Assembly (NCBI GenBank): GCA_021325145.1
Contig: JAJPHR010000095.1
Location: forward strand, 38,519 to 102,518
DNA length: 64,000 nucleotides
Direction of reading: 5' to 3'
DNA from: Verrucomicrobiota bacterium
GTDB taxonomy: Bacteria; Verrucomicrobiota; Verrucomicrobiia; Limisphaerales; Pedosphaeraceae
In this document: piece by piece, positions 8,515 through 16,732 of the stretch
How positions within the stretch are numbered: the first letter of the stretch is position 1
How the letters are laid out: the number at the start of each line of letters is the position of its first letter
Program-made: the position numbers and the translations under genes
Notes under the pieces: model-generated
Databases searched by the model: none
Told to the model about the DNA's origin: nothing
What the model saw: only the letters and a program-made list of their open reading frames with translations

Positions 8515-9288
8515 TCAACCGCCCTCGCGTTCCGCGCGCCGAAAGGCCTCAAACTCGGCCTTGAGCGGCGCCCAGTAGGCCCGGTCCTTTGCCTGTTCGA
8601 CGCGCACCTCGGCATCCAGCGCTTCGCGTAGGGCCTCGATCTCTCCGGAAAAAGCGAAACGGAGCAACTGACGGCGGCTGGATTGAGCGCGAGCTTCGTC
8701 CGGGAAGCGCTGGGCCAACTCGGCCAGGAGTTCGGGGCTCCTGGCTTCCTGTAACCAGAATTCGATCCAGTCAGGTCGAGCTGCCCCCGCATTCTCACGA
8801 TAGTGAATGGCTACCAACAAATCGATAATCGGCCAATCCTTCATCCGCTGCGTTTTCTTGGCGTTCACCAAGTCAGGAACACTCAACAGGTGAAATTCCT
8901 GGCCACTGTCCCCGGCGATTACCGTCCGGCGCTCCCATAAAACGGAAAATGGCGGCAAGTCTCGGAGGCTGGTCATGATGTCAATCCGCAAGTCTTCCAC
9001 GCCGGGCGCAGCGCAGCGGAAATGGACGGCGTGCCCGCGCGCCAGTAGCGCGGGATCGAATCGGGGTACGTCGATGCGTTTGGCCTTAAGTTGCTCCAAT
9101 GCGGCCCGAAGTCGGGAGAAATTCTCTTCCTGGGCGAGTAAGACAAGATCGATGTCCTTGCTAAACTGCGCCGCGCCGTAAAACACGCAGGCCTGCCCTC
9201 CCATAAGCAGCGCCTGGACGCCATTGGTCTGGATCGTAGAAAGGACTTGTCGGATCGGGGTCGGGATCAAGGCTGCCTCCCATGGCAA
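8515..9288 (-). CDS. Nucleotidyltransferase-fold protein (MNT/AbiEii-like), overlaps the upstream small gene
   Basis: 257 residues. The N-terminal region has the nucleotidyltransferase signature: Gly-Gly at 30-31 in LLMGGQACVFYG, then KDIDLVL with Asp45 and Asp47 as the metal-binding pair, and a third acidic strand candidate in DLRIDIMTS. A helical C-terminal half follows. The start is a TTG at 9288. The next in-frame ATG (LLMGG) would cut off the first strand, so the gene must begin inside the small gene at 9161-9385, overlapping it by 128 bases in another frame. Relatives act as toxins or antitoxins that modify RNA or protein. The module is probably of that kind, but this is inference. Confidence 0.75.
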   Translation of the reverse strand: MPWEAALIPTPIRQVLSTIQTNGVQALLMGGQACVFYGAAQFSKDIDLVLLAQEENFSRLRAALEQLKAKRIDVPRFDPALLARGHAVHFRCAAPGVEDLRIDIMTSLRDLPPFSVLWERRTVIAGDSGQEFHLLSVPDLVNAKKTQRMKDWPIIDLLVAIHYRENAGAARPDWIEFWLQEARSPELLAELAQRFPDEARAQSSRRQLLRFAFSGEIEALREALDAEVRVEQAKDRAYWAPLKAEFEAFRRAEREGG

Positions 9289-9385
9289 GGTATTGAGCGA
9301 ATATTTTCTCGCTTTGACGAAAGCGCTCGATGGGAGTCAAATCAATCCACTCCTTCCATTCATCGGGCAGCTCTTCGAATGTCAT
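9161..9385 (-). CDS. Small acidic protein paired with the nucleotidyltransferase
   Basis: 74 residues, starting at an ATG at 9385. It is acidic and Trp-rich at the start (FEELPDEWKEWID), then LTPIERFRQSEKIFAQYL, then GGSLDPDPDPTSPFYD and a basic tail (GRAGLRVLRRGAV). The LTPIERFR segment resembles SPDERWR in the small gene at 49947-50135, which is also paired with a nucleotidyltransferase. The last 128 bases overlap the partner gene out of frame. The tail reads as a plausible protein end, not random sequence, so I regard the overlap as genuine and not a sequencing frameshift. A small antitoxin or cofactor is the simplest guess; no named family recognised. Confidence 0.6.
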   Translation of the reverse strand: MTFEELPDEWKEWIDLTPIERFRQSEKIFAQYLAMGGSLDPDPDPTSPFYDPDQWRPGAAYGRAGLRVLRRGAV

Positions 9386-9546
9386 GCCCTCAATTTAACA
9401 GAGCTTTTGACGAATCCAACTGAAATTGCCGCGCATCAGGGATCAGCATCAGAATTCAAGAAATCGCAGCGTGACTGCCTGGCAAAAAAAGGCTGTCCGC
9501 CAAAGCGCCGACATTGTAAGAGTGGAACCTGAAACACACCTCTCGT

Positions 9547-11061
9547 ATGAACAACGAACTCTCCGAAATCGAACAGACGCGCCGGAATTTTATTAAAACC
9601 ACCGCCGCCCTCACGGGAGCCGCGGTCTGCTCCACCGACCTGCTCGCGGCCCCGGAACCGAAACCGGCCAACTCCGGGAAAATGATTGGCATGCAGGTTG
9701 GCGCGGTTTCGTTCGTGGATGAGGGCGTCGAACAAGTCCTGGATATTTTTCAAGAGAAGGCGGCGGTCAACACCATTTTCTTGAATACCTTTTCCTATGG
9801 ACGCGGTCTGGCGGGACGTCAGGTTCCCGGACAGCCGTTTCCAGACCATGGGCCGCAAGAATCCGACGAAAAAAGTTTTCACGGCGGCAACTACGCCACA
9901 CCGCACGCGGAGTATTACAAACACACGGTCTTGAAAGACACGCGCGCGTCCGACCTCGGTAACCTGGATATTTTGGAATGTGTCCTGCCCGCGGCGAAGA
10001 AGCGCGGAATGAAAGTGTTCTGCGCCTGCGAAGATGTCTTCCGGTCATCCGTGCGCGGCATTGACAAGGTCGCCGAAATCGACCTCCAAGGGCGCAGGAC
10101 GGGCACGCTTTGTTTACTGAACCCGGACGTTCGCAATTTCTGGACTGCCCTGGTTACGGATTATTGCAAATCCTATGATGTGGACGGCGTCCTGTTCTTC
10201 AACGAGCGCAATGGTCCGTTGCTGAATGCGCTGGGCGCGAGCCATTCCCAAAGTATTGCGTCCTCCCGGGTGACCTGTTTCTGCGAGTTCCATCGGCGCG
10301 CCGCGAAGGAACTGGGCCTGAGCCTCGACCGGGTTCGGGAAGGCTATGCAAAGCTCGATCAATTCATACGCGCTGCGCTCGCGGGGCAACGGCCTGCCGA
10401 CGGTTACTTCGTCGAGTTCTGGCGCATTCTCGTGGATTATCCGGAATTGATGGCGTGGGACAAAGTGTTCGACCAGGCCAAGCACCAGATTCTTGCGGAC
10501 GTGAACGCCGCGGTCAAAAAGGTCCGGCCTTCACTTCAGGTCGGGTTTCATATTGAACACGTTAATTCATTCAACCCAATTTTCCGCGCCACGCGCAGTT
10601 ACGAGGATCTGGCGACGAAAGCCGACTTTCTGAAAATCGTCGTGTACAACAATTGCGGCGGCGAACGCTACGTTCATTTCATCGACAACATCGCCGCCAC
10701 GGTCTTCCGTGACGTGCCGAAGGAGGAGTTGATGAAGTTCAACAATCATCTGTTGAACTATGAGGAAAAGCCCTACGGGGAATTGGCAGCCGCCGGCATG
10801 TCCGCCGATTACGTGTTCCGGGAAACCAAGCGGGCGATCGACGGCGTAAAAGGCAAATGCAAAATCCTGCCGGGGATTGACATCGGAATTCCCACCGGAC
10901 GGAGCGGGCGCATGGCAACGCCGGAAGACACTTACGCCGCCACGCAAGCCGGGCTGAAAGCGGGCGCGGACGGATTAATCTTCTCGCGCAAATATTCCGA
11001 GATGCGCCTGGCGAACGTGGCCGCGGCGGGACGGGCAGTGCGGGATTTTTCAAAAGCTTAA
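9547..11061 (+). CDS. Tat-exported TIM-barrel-like protein, possible glycoside hydrolase relative
   Basis: 504 residues. A twin-arginine signal lies at residues 12-13 (RRNFIKTTAALTG), followed by a hydrophobic stretch and AAPEPKP, so folded export is expected. The mature protein has repeated strand/helix units with VDGVLFFNERNGP, LQVGFHIEHVN and DFLKIVVYNNCGG, as in TIM-barrel hydrolases of the GHL/hypothetical glycoside hydrolase kind. Glu in FFNERNGP is a candidate catalytic acid. I cannot assign a substrate. It is transcribed divergently from the nucleotidyltransferase module, with 161 bases between them. Proteins of this type are frequent in Verrucomicrobiota that degrade polysaccharides. 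Confidence 0.7.
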   Translation: MNNELSEIEQTRRNFIKTTAALTGAAVCSTDLLAAPEPKPANSGKMIGMQVGAVSFVDEGVEQVLDIFQEKAAVNTIFLNTFSYGRGLAGRQVPGQPFPDHGPQESDEKSFHGGNYATPHAEYYKHTVLKDTRASDLGNLDILECVLPAAKKRGMKVFCACEDVFRSSVRGIDKVAEIDLQGRRTGTLCLLNPDVRNFWTALVTDYCKSYDVDGVLFFNERNGPLLNALGASHSQSIASSRVTCFCEFHRRAAKELGLSLDRVREGYAKLDQFIRAALAGQRPADGYFVEFWRILVDYPELMAWDKVFDQAKHQILADVNAAVKKVRPSLQVGFHIEHVNSFNPIFRATRSYEDLATKADFLKIVVYNNCGGERYVHFIDNIAATVFRDVPKEELMKFNNHLLNYEEKPYGELAAAGMSADYVFRETKRAIDGVKGKCKILPGIDIGIPTGRSGRMATPEDTYAATQAGLKAGADGLIFSRKYSEMRLANVAAAGRAVRDFSKA

Positions 11062-11092
11062 GACGTTCCGGAAGTATCGGGAAATTGTCCTC

Positions 11093-11173
11093 GGTGGCAG
11101 GGCGGGCAGTTCTCTGCCCGCCGCTTACTTGCACACCCAACGCGGCGCGCGCGGAGTGCGCGTCCTGCCTAAA
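11093..11173 (+). repeat. Dispersed repeat family B, copy 2
   Basis: This copy starts GGTGGCAGGGCGGGCAGTTC, contains the palindrome GCGGGCAGTTCTCTGCCCGC, and runs on into a GCGCG-rich tail ending CGGAGTGCGCG. The reverse complement of 12395-12465 aligns to it over about 70 bases, including the tail. The two copies flank the beta-propeller gene in opposite orientation. Confidence 0.85.
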
Positions 11174-11260
11174 CGGTCGCAGTGTCAGGCGACTCTCGAT
11201 GTTGAGCGTGCCTCGCAATTTTGGATTGCCATTCGAACGAAAGTCTTCCAGTTTTGCCTG

Positions 11261-12343
11261 ATGAAGCATACGAGACTTATTTTGCCTTTGGCCGCCATCT
11301 TGTTGATGTGCAGCGCCACTGCCAGAGCTGAAAACAATGGCGGAGCTTATGTGGTTTGCGTCAGCAACGAGAAGTCCGGGGACATCACCATCATCGATGG
11401 CGCGACCGCCAAGGTGATCAACACCATCCCGGTGGGCAAACGGCCCCGTGGCATTCACGCGAGCCCCGACGGCTCGGTCGTTTATGTGGCATTGAGCGGC
11501 ACGCCCATCAGCGGCCCGCCACCGCTCGATGCCGCCGGCAATCCCATCCTCGCCAAAGGCAAAGGCAAGGCCGATGACGACGATGACGATAAGAATTCCG
11601 ACCACTCCGCGGACGGCATCGGCGTGGTGGACCTGCGTGCGGGAAAGTTCCTAAGGAAGCTCCCGGCCGGCTCCGACCCGGAACAGTTCGCGGTGACCGC
11701 TGACGGCAAGCGGATATACGCTTCGAACGAAGACGTGGCCACCGCCAGCTTGATGAATGTCGCGGACGGAAAAGTGGAACGAATTTTCCCGGTGAAAAAG
11801 GAGCCGGAGGGCGTTGGCCTGCGTCCGGACGGCAAGTTTGTCTATGTGACCTGCGAAACGGGCGGCGATATTTTTGTGATCGATACCAGCACATACAAGG
11901 TCGTCAGCCACCTCAATGTGCATCCGCGCCCGCGCAGCGTCGCGTTTCTGCCGGACGGAACGCGCGCGTTCATTCCCTCGGAATCGGTTGAAGAACTCAA
12001 CCTGGTCGATTCAGTCGAGCACAAGCTCTTAAAGACGATCAAATTGCCGCCTGGTTCGCGTCCCATGGGCACCGCCATGGCTCCCGACGGGAAGAAGCTC
12101 TATGTAGGCACCGGGCGCGGCGGAACGGTTTGCGTCGTGGATACGGCATCGTTCTCGGTGGTGAACACGATCAAGGTGGGCGCGCGTCCGTGGGGCGTGG
12201 CGGTTTCACCTGACGGCAAGCGTCTGTATGTGGCCAATGGGCCTTCGAACGATGTTTCGGTCGTTGATCTGGAAACCGAAAAGGAGTTGGCGCGCATCAA
12301 AGCCGGCGAAGGGCCCTGGGGCGTGGTAGTCGTGCCGAAATAA
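11261..12343 (+). CDS. Exported YVTN-type beta-propeller protein with an Asp-rich insert
   Basis: 360 residues with a cleavable signal peptide (MKHTRLILPLAAILLM...ATARAEN). Repeated propeller blades carry the pattern VVDT..FSVVNTIKVG.RPWGVAVSPDGKRLYVAN, several times along the protein, as in the 40-residue YVTN family. An unusual stretch of about six Asp (ADDDDDDKNSDHSADG, residues roughly 104-120) interrupts an early blade and could bind calcium or act as a linker. The start at 11261 is chosen because the signal peptide begins there; the open frame upstream covers repeat DNA. Such propellers serve in surface binding or as partners of redox enzymes. No partner gene adjoins it. Confidence 0.85.
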   Translation: MKHTRLILPLAAILLMCSATARAENNGGAYVVCVSNEKSGDITIIDGATAKVINTIPVGKRPRGIHASPDGSVVYVALSGTPISGPPPLDAAGNPILAKGKGKADDDDDDKNSDHSADGIGVVDLRAGKFLRKLPAGSDPEQFAVTADGKRIYASNEDVATASLMNVADGKVERIFPVKKEPEGVGLRPDGKFVYVTCETGGDIFVIDTSTYKVVSHLNVHPRPRSVAFLPDGTRAFIPSESVEELNLVDSVEHKLLKTIKLPPGSRPMGTAMAPDGKKLYVGTGRGGTVCVVDTASFSVVNTIKVGARPWGVAVSPDGKRLYVANGPSNDVSVVDLETEKELARIKAGEGPWGVVVVPK

Positions 12344-12394
12344 AAGAGCCCGCATTAATTCGCGCTCGACTCCCGGAGTTCAGCGGTTTGGCAA

Positions 12395-12465
12395 GGGGCG
12401 CCACTCCGTGCGCCGTGTTGGATTGCCGTACGTGCGGCGGGCAGAGAACTGCCCGCCCTGCCACC
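12395..12465 (-). repeat. Dispersed repeat family B, copy 3 (inverted)
   Basis: Reading the minus strand gives GGTGGCAGGGCGGGCAGTTC, then TCTGCCCGCCGC, followed by a tail ending GCGCACGGAGTGGCG. This matches copy 2 at 11093-11173 in order and length. It lies between the convergent ends of the propeller gene and exonuclease III. Confidence 0.85.
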
Positions 12466-12503
12466 GTTGTGGAGGCGCAACTATTGTGCGACTTTTCGGC
12501 CGC

Positions 12504-13262
12504 TTACTTATCCGCCAGTTCAATCCCGACGGGGCAATGATCCGAGCCCAGGATGTCGCAGCGGATGAAGGCGTGCTTGAGCCGGGGACGCAGGGCCGGA
12601 GAGAGCAGGAAGTAGTCGATGCGCCAACCGACGTTTCGAGAGCGGGCGCCGCTCATCGGGCTCCACCAGGTGTAATGGCCGCCGGCTTTCTCGAATTCGC
12701 GGAAGGTGTCGATGAAACCCGCTTTGATCAGCGCGCCAAAACCAGTGCGTTCTTCAATCGTGAATCCGTGGTTCCGAACGTTGGCCTTGGGATTGGCCAG
12801 ATCGATTTCCGTGTGGGCCACGTTGAGGTCCCCGCAAAAAATGACCGGTTTGCGGCGCTCCAGTTTCTTCAGATAGCGCAGGAAGTCGCGGTCCCACTGC
12901 TGGCGATAAGGCAGGCGGCTGAGTTCACGCTTGGAATTGGGCACATAGACGTTCACGACAAAAAAGTCCGGATACTCAGCGGTGAGCACACGGCCTTCAT
13001 TGTCGTGCTCGGCCATATTGATGCCGCACGTGACGTTGAGCGGCCGGGTGCGGCTGAAAATAACGGTGCCCGAGTAGCCCTTCTTTTGCGCGCAATTCCA
13101 ATACGTGGTGTAGGTGGCCGGCCATAATTGCTCCACATCATTGGGTCCGGCCTTGGCTTCCTGGAGGCAGAGAATATCCGGCGCTTCCGCCGCCAGGTAT
13201 TCGAGGAAGTTCTTGCGCAGCACGGCGCGAAGGCCGTTGACATTCCAGGAAATCAGTTTCAC
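12504..13262 (-). CDS. xth: Exodeoxyribonuclease III
   Basis: 252 residues, the normal length. N-terminal MKLISWNVNGLRA, metal-binding Glu35 in LCLQEAKAGP, the VVNVYVPNS strand, GDLNVAH, WRIDYFL and the terminal SDHCPV motif are all present as in the ExoIII/AP-endonuclease family. It cleaves DNA at abasic sites and has 3'-5' exonuclease and 3'-repair activity in base excision repair. It is transcribed on its own, convergent with the propeller gene. Confidence 0.96.
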   Translation of the reverse strand: MKLISWNVNGLRAVLRKNFLEYLAAEAPDILCLQEAKAGPNDVEQLWPATYTTYWNCAQKKGYSGTVIFSRTRPLNVTCGINMAEHDNEGRVLTAEYPDFFVVNVYVPNSKRELSRLPYRQQWDRDFLRYLKKLERRKPVIFCGDLNVAHTEIDLANPKANVRNHGFTIEERTGFGALIKAGFIDTFREFEKAGGHYTWWSPMSGARSRNVGWRIDYFLLSPALRPRLKHAFIRCDILGSDHCPVGIELADK

Positions 13263-13353
13263 GCGCGTAGATTAGCAAATGGATTGGAAACGGGCCAAGG
13301 GTTAATGGCTCCGATTCCGGACATGCCTTGACGGTAGCGTCACCTCAGAGTTC

Positions 13354-13458
13354 GGAGTCCCGGCTTTAGCCGGTTCGGCTTGCGCATTGGCGGGCAATTT
13401 GGAAGCCATCGGCCGCGTTCCAACAAGCGAAGCTCTGGCCGGCTAAGGCCGGGACTCC
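13354..13458. repeat. Dispersed inverted repeat family D
   Basis: The arms GGAGTCCCGGCTTTAGCCGG (13354-13373) and CCGGCTAAGGCCGGGACTCC (13439-13458) are complementary with two mismatches and enclose about 65 bases. It lies in the 268-base gap between xth and the first GYF_2 gene and could form a long hairpin. A weaker relative (GGAGTCCCGCCTCGCATGCG and CGTCCCGCACGCGGGACGAG) is near 45294-45390. Confidence 0.65.
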
Positions 13459-13530
13459 AAACCCCAGCCTTCAGAATCGCGCTAGGCATTTGGCTGGAGA
13501 TGGGTTATTGGTATGCGAACGCGGCTGCAC

Positions 13531-14013
13531 ATGTATAAAATCGTTGGAGCAGACCAGAAGGAGTATGGGCCAGTCACTGCCGGGGAGTTGCGGCAGTGGA
13601 TAACGGAGGGTCGCGCCGACGCCCAAACGCTGGTGCAAGTGGAGGGCAGCCCGGAGTGGAAGCCGCTCGGCACTCTGCCGGAATTCGCCGACGCATTTGC
13701 TGCACCGTCAGCACCCCAGCCTTTACCGACCATGGCGACCGTGCCAATACGGGAGCGGACCAACGGCATGGCGGTGGCGGGGTTGGTGCTGGCTGTGCTC
13801 GGGTTGTTTCTTTGTTGCGGTCCCATTTTTTCCACGCTGGGTCTTATCTTCTCGGCTGTCGCCTTGAGTCAAATCAACCAGAATCCCGCGCAACGCGGGC
13901 GCAGCCTGGCCATTGCCGGCATTGTTCTATCCATACTTGGCTATCTGATCTTTGTTGGACTGCTCTCAACCAGGTTCGTCTGGCGCGGCAGACGGCGGCA
14001 TCGTTTCTTTTAG
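13531..14013 (+). CDS. GYF_2-domain membrane protein 1
   Basis: 160 residues. Residues 1-56 are a GYF_2-type domain (MYKIVGADQKEYGPVTAGEL...WKPLGTLPEF), with the conserved EYGP, the RQWI/EGR helix and the EW pair. After a Pro/Ala linker come two hydrophobic segments (about 80-108 and 120-145), with NQNPAQRG between them as in DUF4190-type proteins. The ATG at 13531 was chosen because all four paralogues in this cluster begin MYKI; the six extra codons upstream have no counterpart. First of a tandem set ending at 17087. GYF_2 domains are thought to bind proline-rich partners. Confidence 0.82.
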   Translation: MYKIVGADQKEYGPVTAGELRQWITEGRADAQTLVQVEGSPEWKPLGTLPEFADAFAAPSAPQPLPTMATVPIRERTNGMAVAGLVLAVLGLFLCCGPIFSTLGLIFSAVALSQINQNPAQRGRSLAIAGIVLSILGYLIFVGLLSTRFVWRGRRRHRFF

Positions 14014-14102
14014 GCGCATGCGCGCGCATCCATACGCGAACATTGCGCCCGGATTTGGATTGGACTAGCATCCAGCGCGAAGGCAAAACCCGGTAAACAA
14101 CC

Positions 14103-14744
14103 ATGTATAAAATAATCGGAGCAAATCAGCAGGAGTACGGGCCGGTTTCGGCGGAGCAGTTGCGGCAGTGGATTGCGGAAGGCCGCGCAGACGCCAATAC
14201 GCAGGCCCAATTGGAGGGAACAACCGAATGGAGACCGCTCAGGGATTTTCCGGATTTTGCCGCCAGCTTTGGGACCTCGCCATTACCACCGCCACCGTCA
14301 GCACCCTCGTCCTTTGCTGCGCCGGTTCCTGTTTTTGAAGAAAGCGGGCGCATGCTCGCGCGGCAACAAGTCAGTGGGCCCGCCGTCGGATTGATCGTGA
14401 CCGCTGCGCTCGGTTTAGCGGTTTCGGTGCTTGGTCTTGTGGCCAGCATTGTGGGAGTCGGCATGGCTGGCATGCAGAGCACCGGCACATCCAGCATGCC
14501 CTGGCTGCAGTTCTATACTGGCGCGGTCGGAGTGGTGATTCGAATCGTGGGCATCGCGATTTGTGCATTTATCCTTTATGGGGGGCTTAAGATGAGGAAA
14601 CTGGAAAACCACGGGCTCTGCATGGCGGCGAGCATTGTGGCCATGATTCCTTGTTTGTCACCCTGTTGTCTCGTGGGTCTGCCGATTGGCATCTGGGCTG
14701 TGGTCGTTCTCAGCAAACCCGGAGTCAAACAATACTTTACCTGA
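14103..14744 (+). CDS. GYF_2-domain membrane protein 2
   Basis: 213 residues. The N-terminal GYF_2 domain (MYKIIGANQQEYGPVSAEQL...WRPLRDFPDF) is closely similar to its neighbours. A Pro-rich linker (PLPPPPSAPSS) follows, then four hydrophobic segments at about 97-122, 138-160, 175-190 and 193-205. The membrane part differs from protein 1, so the GYF_2 module was joined to different membrane bodies. It lies 8 bases before the DUF2752 gene. Function unknown. Confidence 0.82.
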   Translation: MYKIIGANQQEYGPVSAEQLRQWIAEGRADANTQAQLEGTTEWRPLRDFPDFAASFGTSPLPPPPSAPSSFAAPVPVFEESGRMLARQQVSGPAVGLIVTAALGLAVSVLGLVASIVGVGMAGMQSTGTSSMPWLQFYTGAVGVVIRIVGIAICAFILYGGLKMRKLENHGLCMAASIVAMIPCLSPCCLVGLPIGIWAVVVLSKPGVKQYFT

Positions 14745-14752
14745 GCACGCGC

Positions 14753-15187
14753 ATGGAAGCGCCCCCCATCCTCGCATCCCGGCGTCAGCACTCCTCGTGG
14801 GTGCTGGCAGGCGTGCTGGCCCTGGTTGTGGCGATGGTCGTGCTGTTTTTGTTCGATCCCTCCAGGAACGGCTTCTATCCGCGTTGCATGCTGTACGTCA
14901 CCACGGGCATTTATTGTCCGGGCTGCGGCGCGTTGCGCGCAATGCACAGCCTTGTGCACGGGCGTGTGCTGGCGGCGTTGCATTACAACTGCCTGCTGGT
15001 ACTGTCGCTTCCGTTTCTTGCTGTTTACGGCCTTCGCTATTTGTCAGCCATGCTCGACGGGAGGCAGGCCCCGCCTTTGCACGTGAGGCCAATCCCAATC
15101 ATGATCCTGCTGGTCGTTGTGATCGTTTTCACCATCCTGCGGAATATTCCAGGGATGCCGTTCACTTATCTTGCGCCCGGACCTTGA
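14753..15187 (+). CDS. DUF2752 membrane protein
   Basis: 144 residues with the DUF2752 hallmark: a first hydrophobic segment, then GFYPRCMLYVTTGIYCPGCG followed by ALRAMHSLVHGR. The CPGCG pair of cysteines lies next to the membrane, followed by an Arg/His pair. Two more hydrophobic segments follow. Function unknown; the Cys pair suggests metal or redox use. The start ATG at 14753 is 8 bases after the stop of the preceding GYF_2 gene. This placement inside a GYF_2 array points to a shared role. Confidence 0.82.
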   Translation: MEAPPILASRRQHSSWVLAGVLALVVAMVVLFLFDPSRNGFYPRCMLYVTTGIYCPGCGALRAMHSLVHGRVLAALHYNCLLVLSLPFLAVYGLRYLSAMLDGRQAPPLHVRPIPIMILLVVVIVFTILRNIPGMPFTYLAPGP

Positions 15188-15274
15188 TGGACAGTCCCGC
15201 AAGCTCCCCAACCGATTCCCGCTTGTGCGCACGGGCACGGTTGGTATTATTCGCGGGCAGGGACGGCTGGACTG

Positions 15275-15781
15275 ATGCCCATGTACAAGATTATTGGAAA
15301 CGACGGTAATGAATACGGGCCGATCGATGCGGCGGGCCTGCGCACCTGGATTTCCCAGGGCCGGGTGCATTCCCAGAGCCTCGTCAGAGCGGAGGATGGA
15401 GGCCAATGGCAGCCGTTGCAAGCGTACGCGGAATTCGCCTCGCTTGCCGGGATGCCTCCCGTCGCGGCGCCGAACATTCCCGCCAGGGCGAAATCCGACG
15501 ACACGGTCGCGACGATCATTCCGTACCGCAATCCGCAGGCGTTGATCGCTTACTACCTGGGGATTTTTTCGCTGTTTCCAATGCTCGGCTTCTTCCTGGG
15601 CGCAGCAGCGTTCATCCTCGGGATTCGCGGCCTGATGTTTGTCAAGCGGCACCCGGAAGCCAAGGGAAAGGTGCACGCCTGGATCGGAATTATTTGCGGC
15701 GGACTTTTTGGAGTGATTTGGCTGCTCGTCATTGGTTTAATGATCATTGGCTTTGTGAGTGCCCGACACTCCACGCGCTGA
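15275..15781 (+). CDS. GYF_2-domain membrane protein 3
   Basis: 168 residues (166 if the second ATG at 15281 is used, which would match the MYKI start of the paralogues). GYF_2 domain residues 3-58 (MYKIIGNDGNEYGPIDAAGL), then a short linker and two hydrophobic segments near 95-120 and 132-160 with an RGLMFVKRHPEAKGKVHAW loop, typical of DUF4190. The most divergent of the four GYF_2 domains: the QQ/QK before EYGP is replaced by GN and the EW pair by QW. Confidence 0.82.
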   Translation: MPMYKIIGNDGNEYGPIDAAGLRTWISQGRVHSQSLVRAEDGGQWQPLQAYAEFASLAGMPPVAAPNIPARAKSDDTVATIIPYRNPQALIAYYLGIFSLFPMLGFFLGAAAFILGIRGLMFVKRHPEAKGKVHAWIGIICGGLFGVIWLLVIGLMIIGFVSARHSTR

Positions 15782-15808
15782 GCGTGGAACGAAGAGCTGG
15801 TTTATTTT

Positions 15809-16732
15809 ATGTATAAAATCATAGGTGGCGATCAACAGGAGTACGGACCAGTCACCGCCGAGCAAATACGCCAATGGGTGGCGGAAGGCCGCGCAAACGG
15901 GCAGACCCTGGCCAGGGCCGAAGGGAGCGCCGAGTGGAAACCGCTTTCCGCCCTGCCCGAGTTCGCAGACGTTTTCAGGTCGATGCCCCCGGCGCCGCCA
16001 TTGCCAACGGCCGGCTTCGCGGCCGGGCCGCCCGCCGTGGAGGAAATCCTCGCCCGGGATTACGACCTCGATATAGGCAGTTGCATTGTCCGCGCCTGGG
16101 AGTTGGTTAAACAAAACTTTTGGCCGGTCGTGGGGATTACCTTTCTGGTTGTGATCGCCATGAATGTCATTACCCAGGGAATCGGCCTGATCTCGCGGGC
16201 CTCCATGCAGGAAATGATTAACAACCGGCAGATCACTCCGGTGGGAGTAATGCTCTCGCTTTTGGCTTGGACGATCAGCCTGCCGGTGCAAACGGTTTTC
16301 ACCGGCGGCCTGTACATGTATTATCTGAAACTGATCCGCGGGCAGGAGGTAGGCATCAGCGATGCGTTTTCGGGCCTCACGTCGGCGCTGGTGCCGCTGG
16401 CATTGTTGGGGCTGGTGCAGGGCCTTTTAGTTCTGCTTGGGATCGTGGCCTGTTTGATTCCGGGCATTTATTTGTCAGTAGCCTGGATTTTCGCCACACC
16501 GCTGGTGATTGATCGTCAAATTGGGTTTTGGGATGCGATGGAACTCAGCCGTAAAGTCGTAAGCCGGCATTGGTTTACCATGTTTGCTCTGATGCTGGTT
16601 GTGGGGCTGTTAGGCATCTGTGGGTTGCTGGCTTGTTGCGTCGGGTTATTTGTGACGATACCGATTGGCTGGGTGGCTTTGATGTACGCCTATGAAGATA
16701 TCTTCGGTCCCCGGACCGCGCCAGCCCCTTAG
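15809..16732 (+). CDS. GYF_2-domain membrane protein 4 with a large multi-helix body
   Basis: 307 residues. The N-terminal GYF_2 domain (MYKIIGGDQQEYGPVTAEQI...WKPLSALPEF) is followed by a linker, a short helix (LDIGSCIVRAWELVKQNF), and about six hydrophobic segments. The pattern in the membrane part (WPVVGITFLVVIAMN ... PGIYLSVAWIFATPLVID ... GFWDAMELSRKVV) is that of the DUF975/glycerophosphodiester-phosphodiesterase membrane domain kind. The final 41 bases overlap the next gene. Confidence 0.8.
   Translation: MYKIIGGDQQEYGPVTAEQIRQWVAEGRANGQTLARAEGSAEWKPLSALPEFADVFRSMPPAPPLPTAGFAAGPPAVEEILARDYDLDIGSCIVRAWELVKQNFWPVVGITFLVVIAMNVITQGIGLISRASMQEMINNRQITPVGVMLSLLAWTISLPVQTVFTGGLYMYYLKLIRGQEVGISDAFSGLTSALVPLALLGLVQGLLVLLGIVACLIPGIYLSVAWIFATPLVIDRQIGFWDAMELSRKVVSRHWFTMFALMLVVGLLGICGLLACCVGLFVTIPIGWVALMYAYEDIFGPRTAPAP

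Noticed and set aside
12408..13127. 239-residue plus-strand frame
   Set aside because: It is antisense to xth and includes repeat family B; no independent support.
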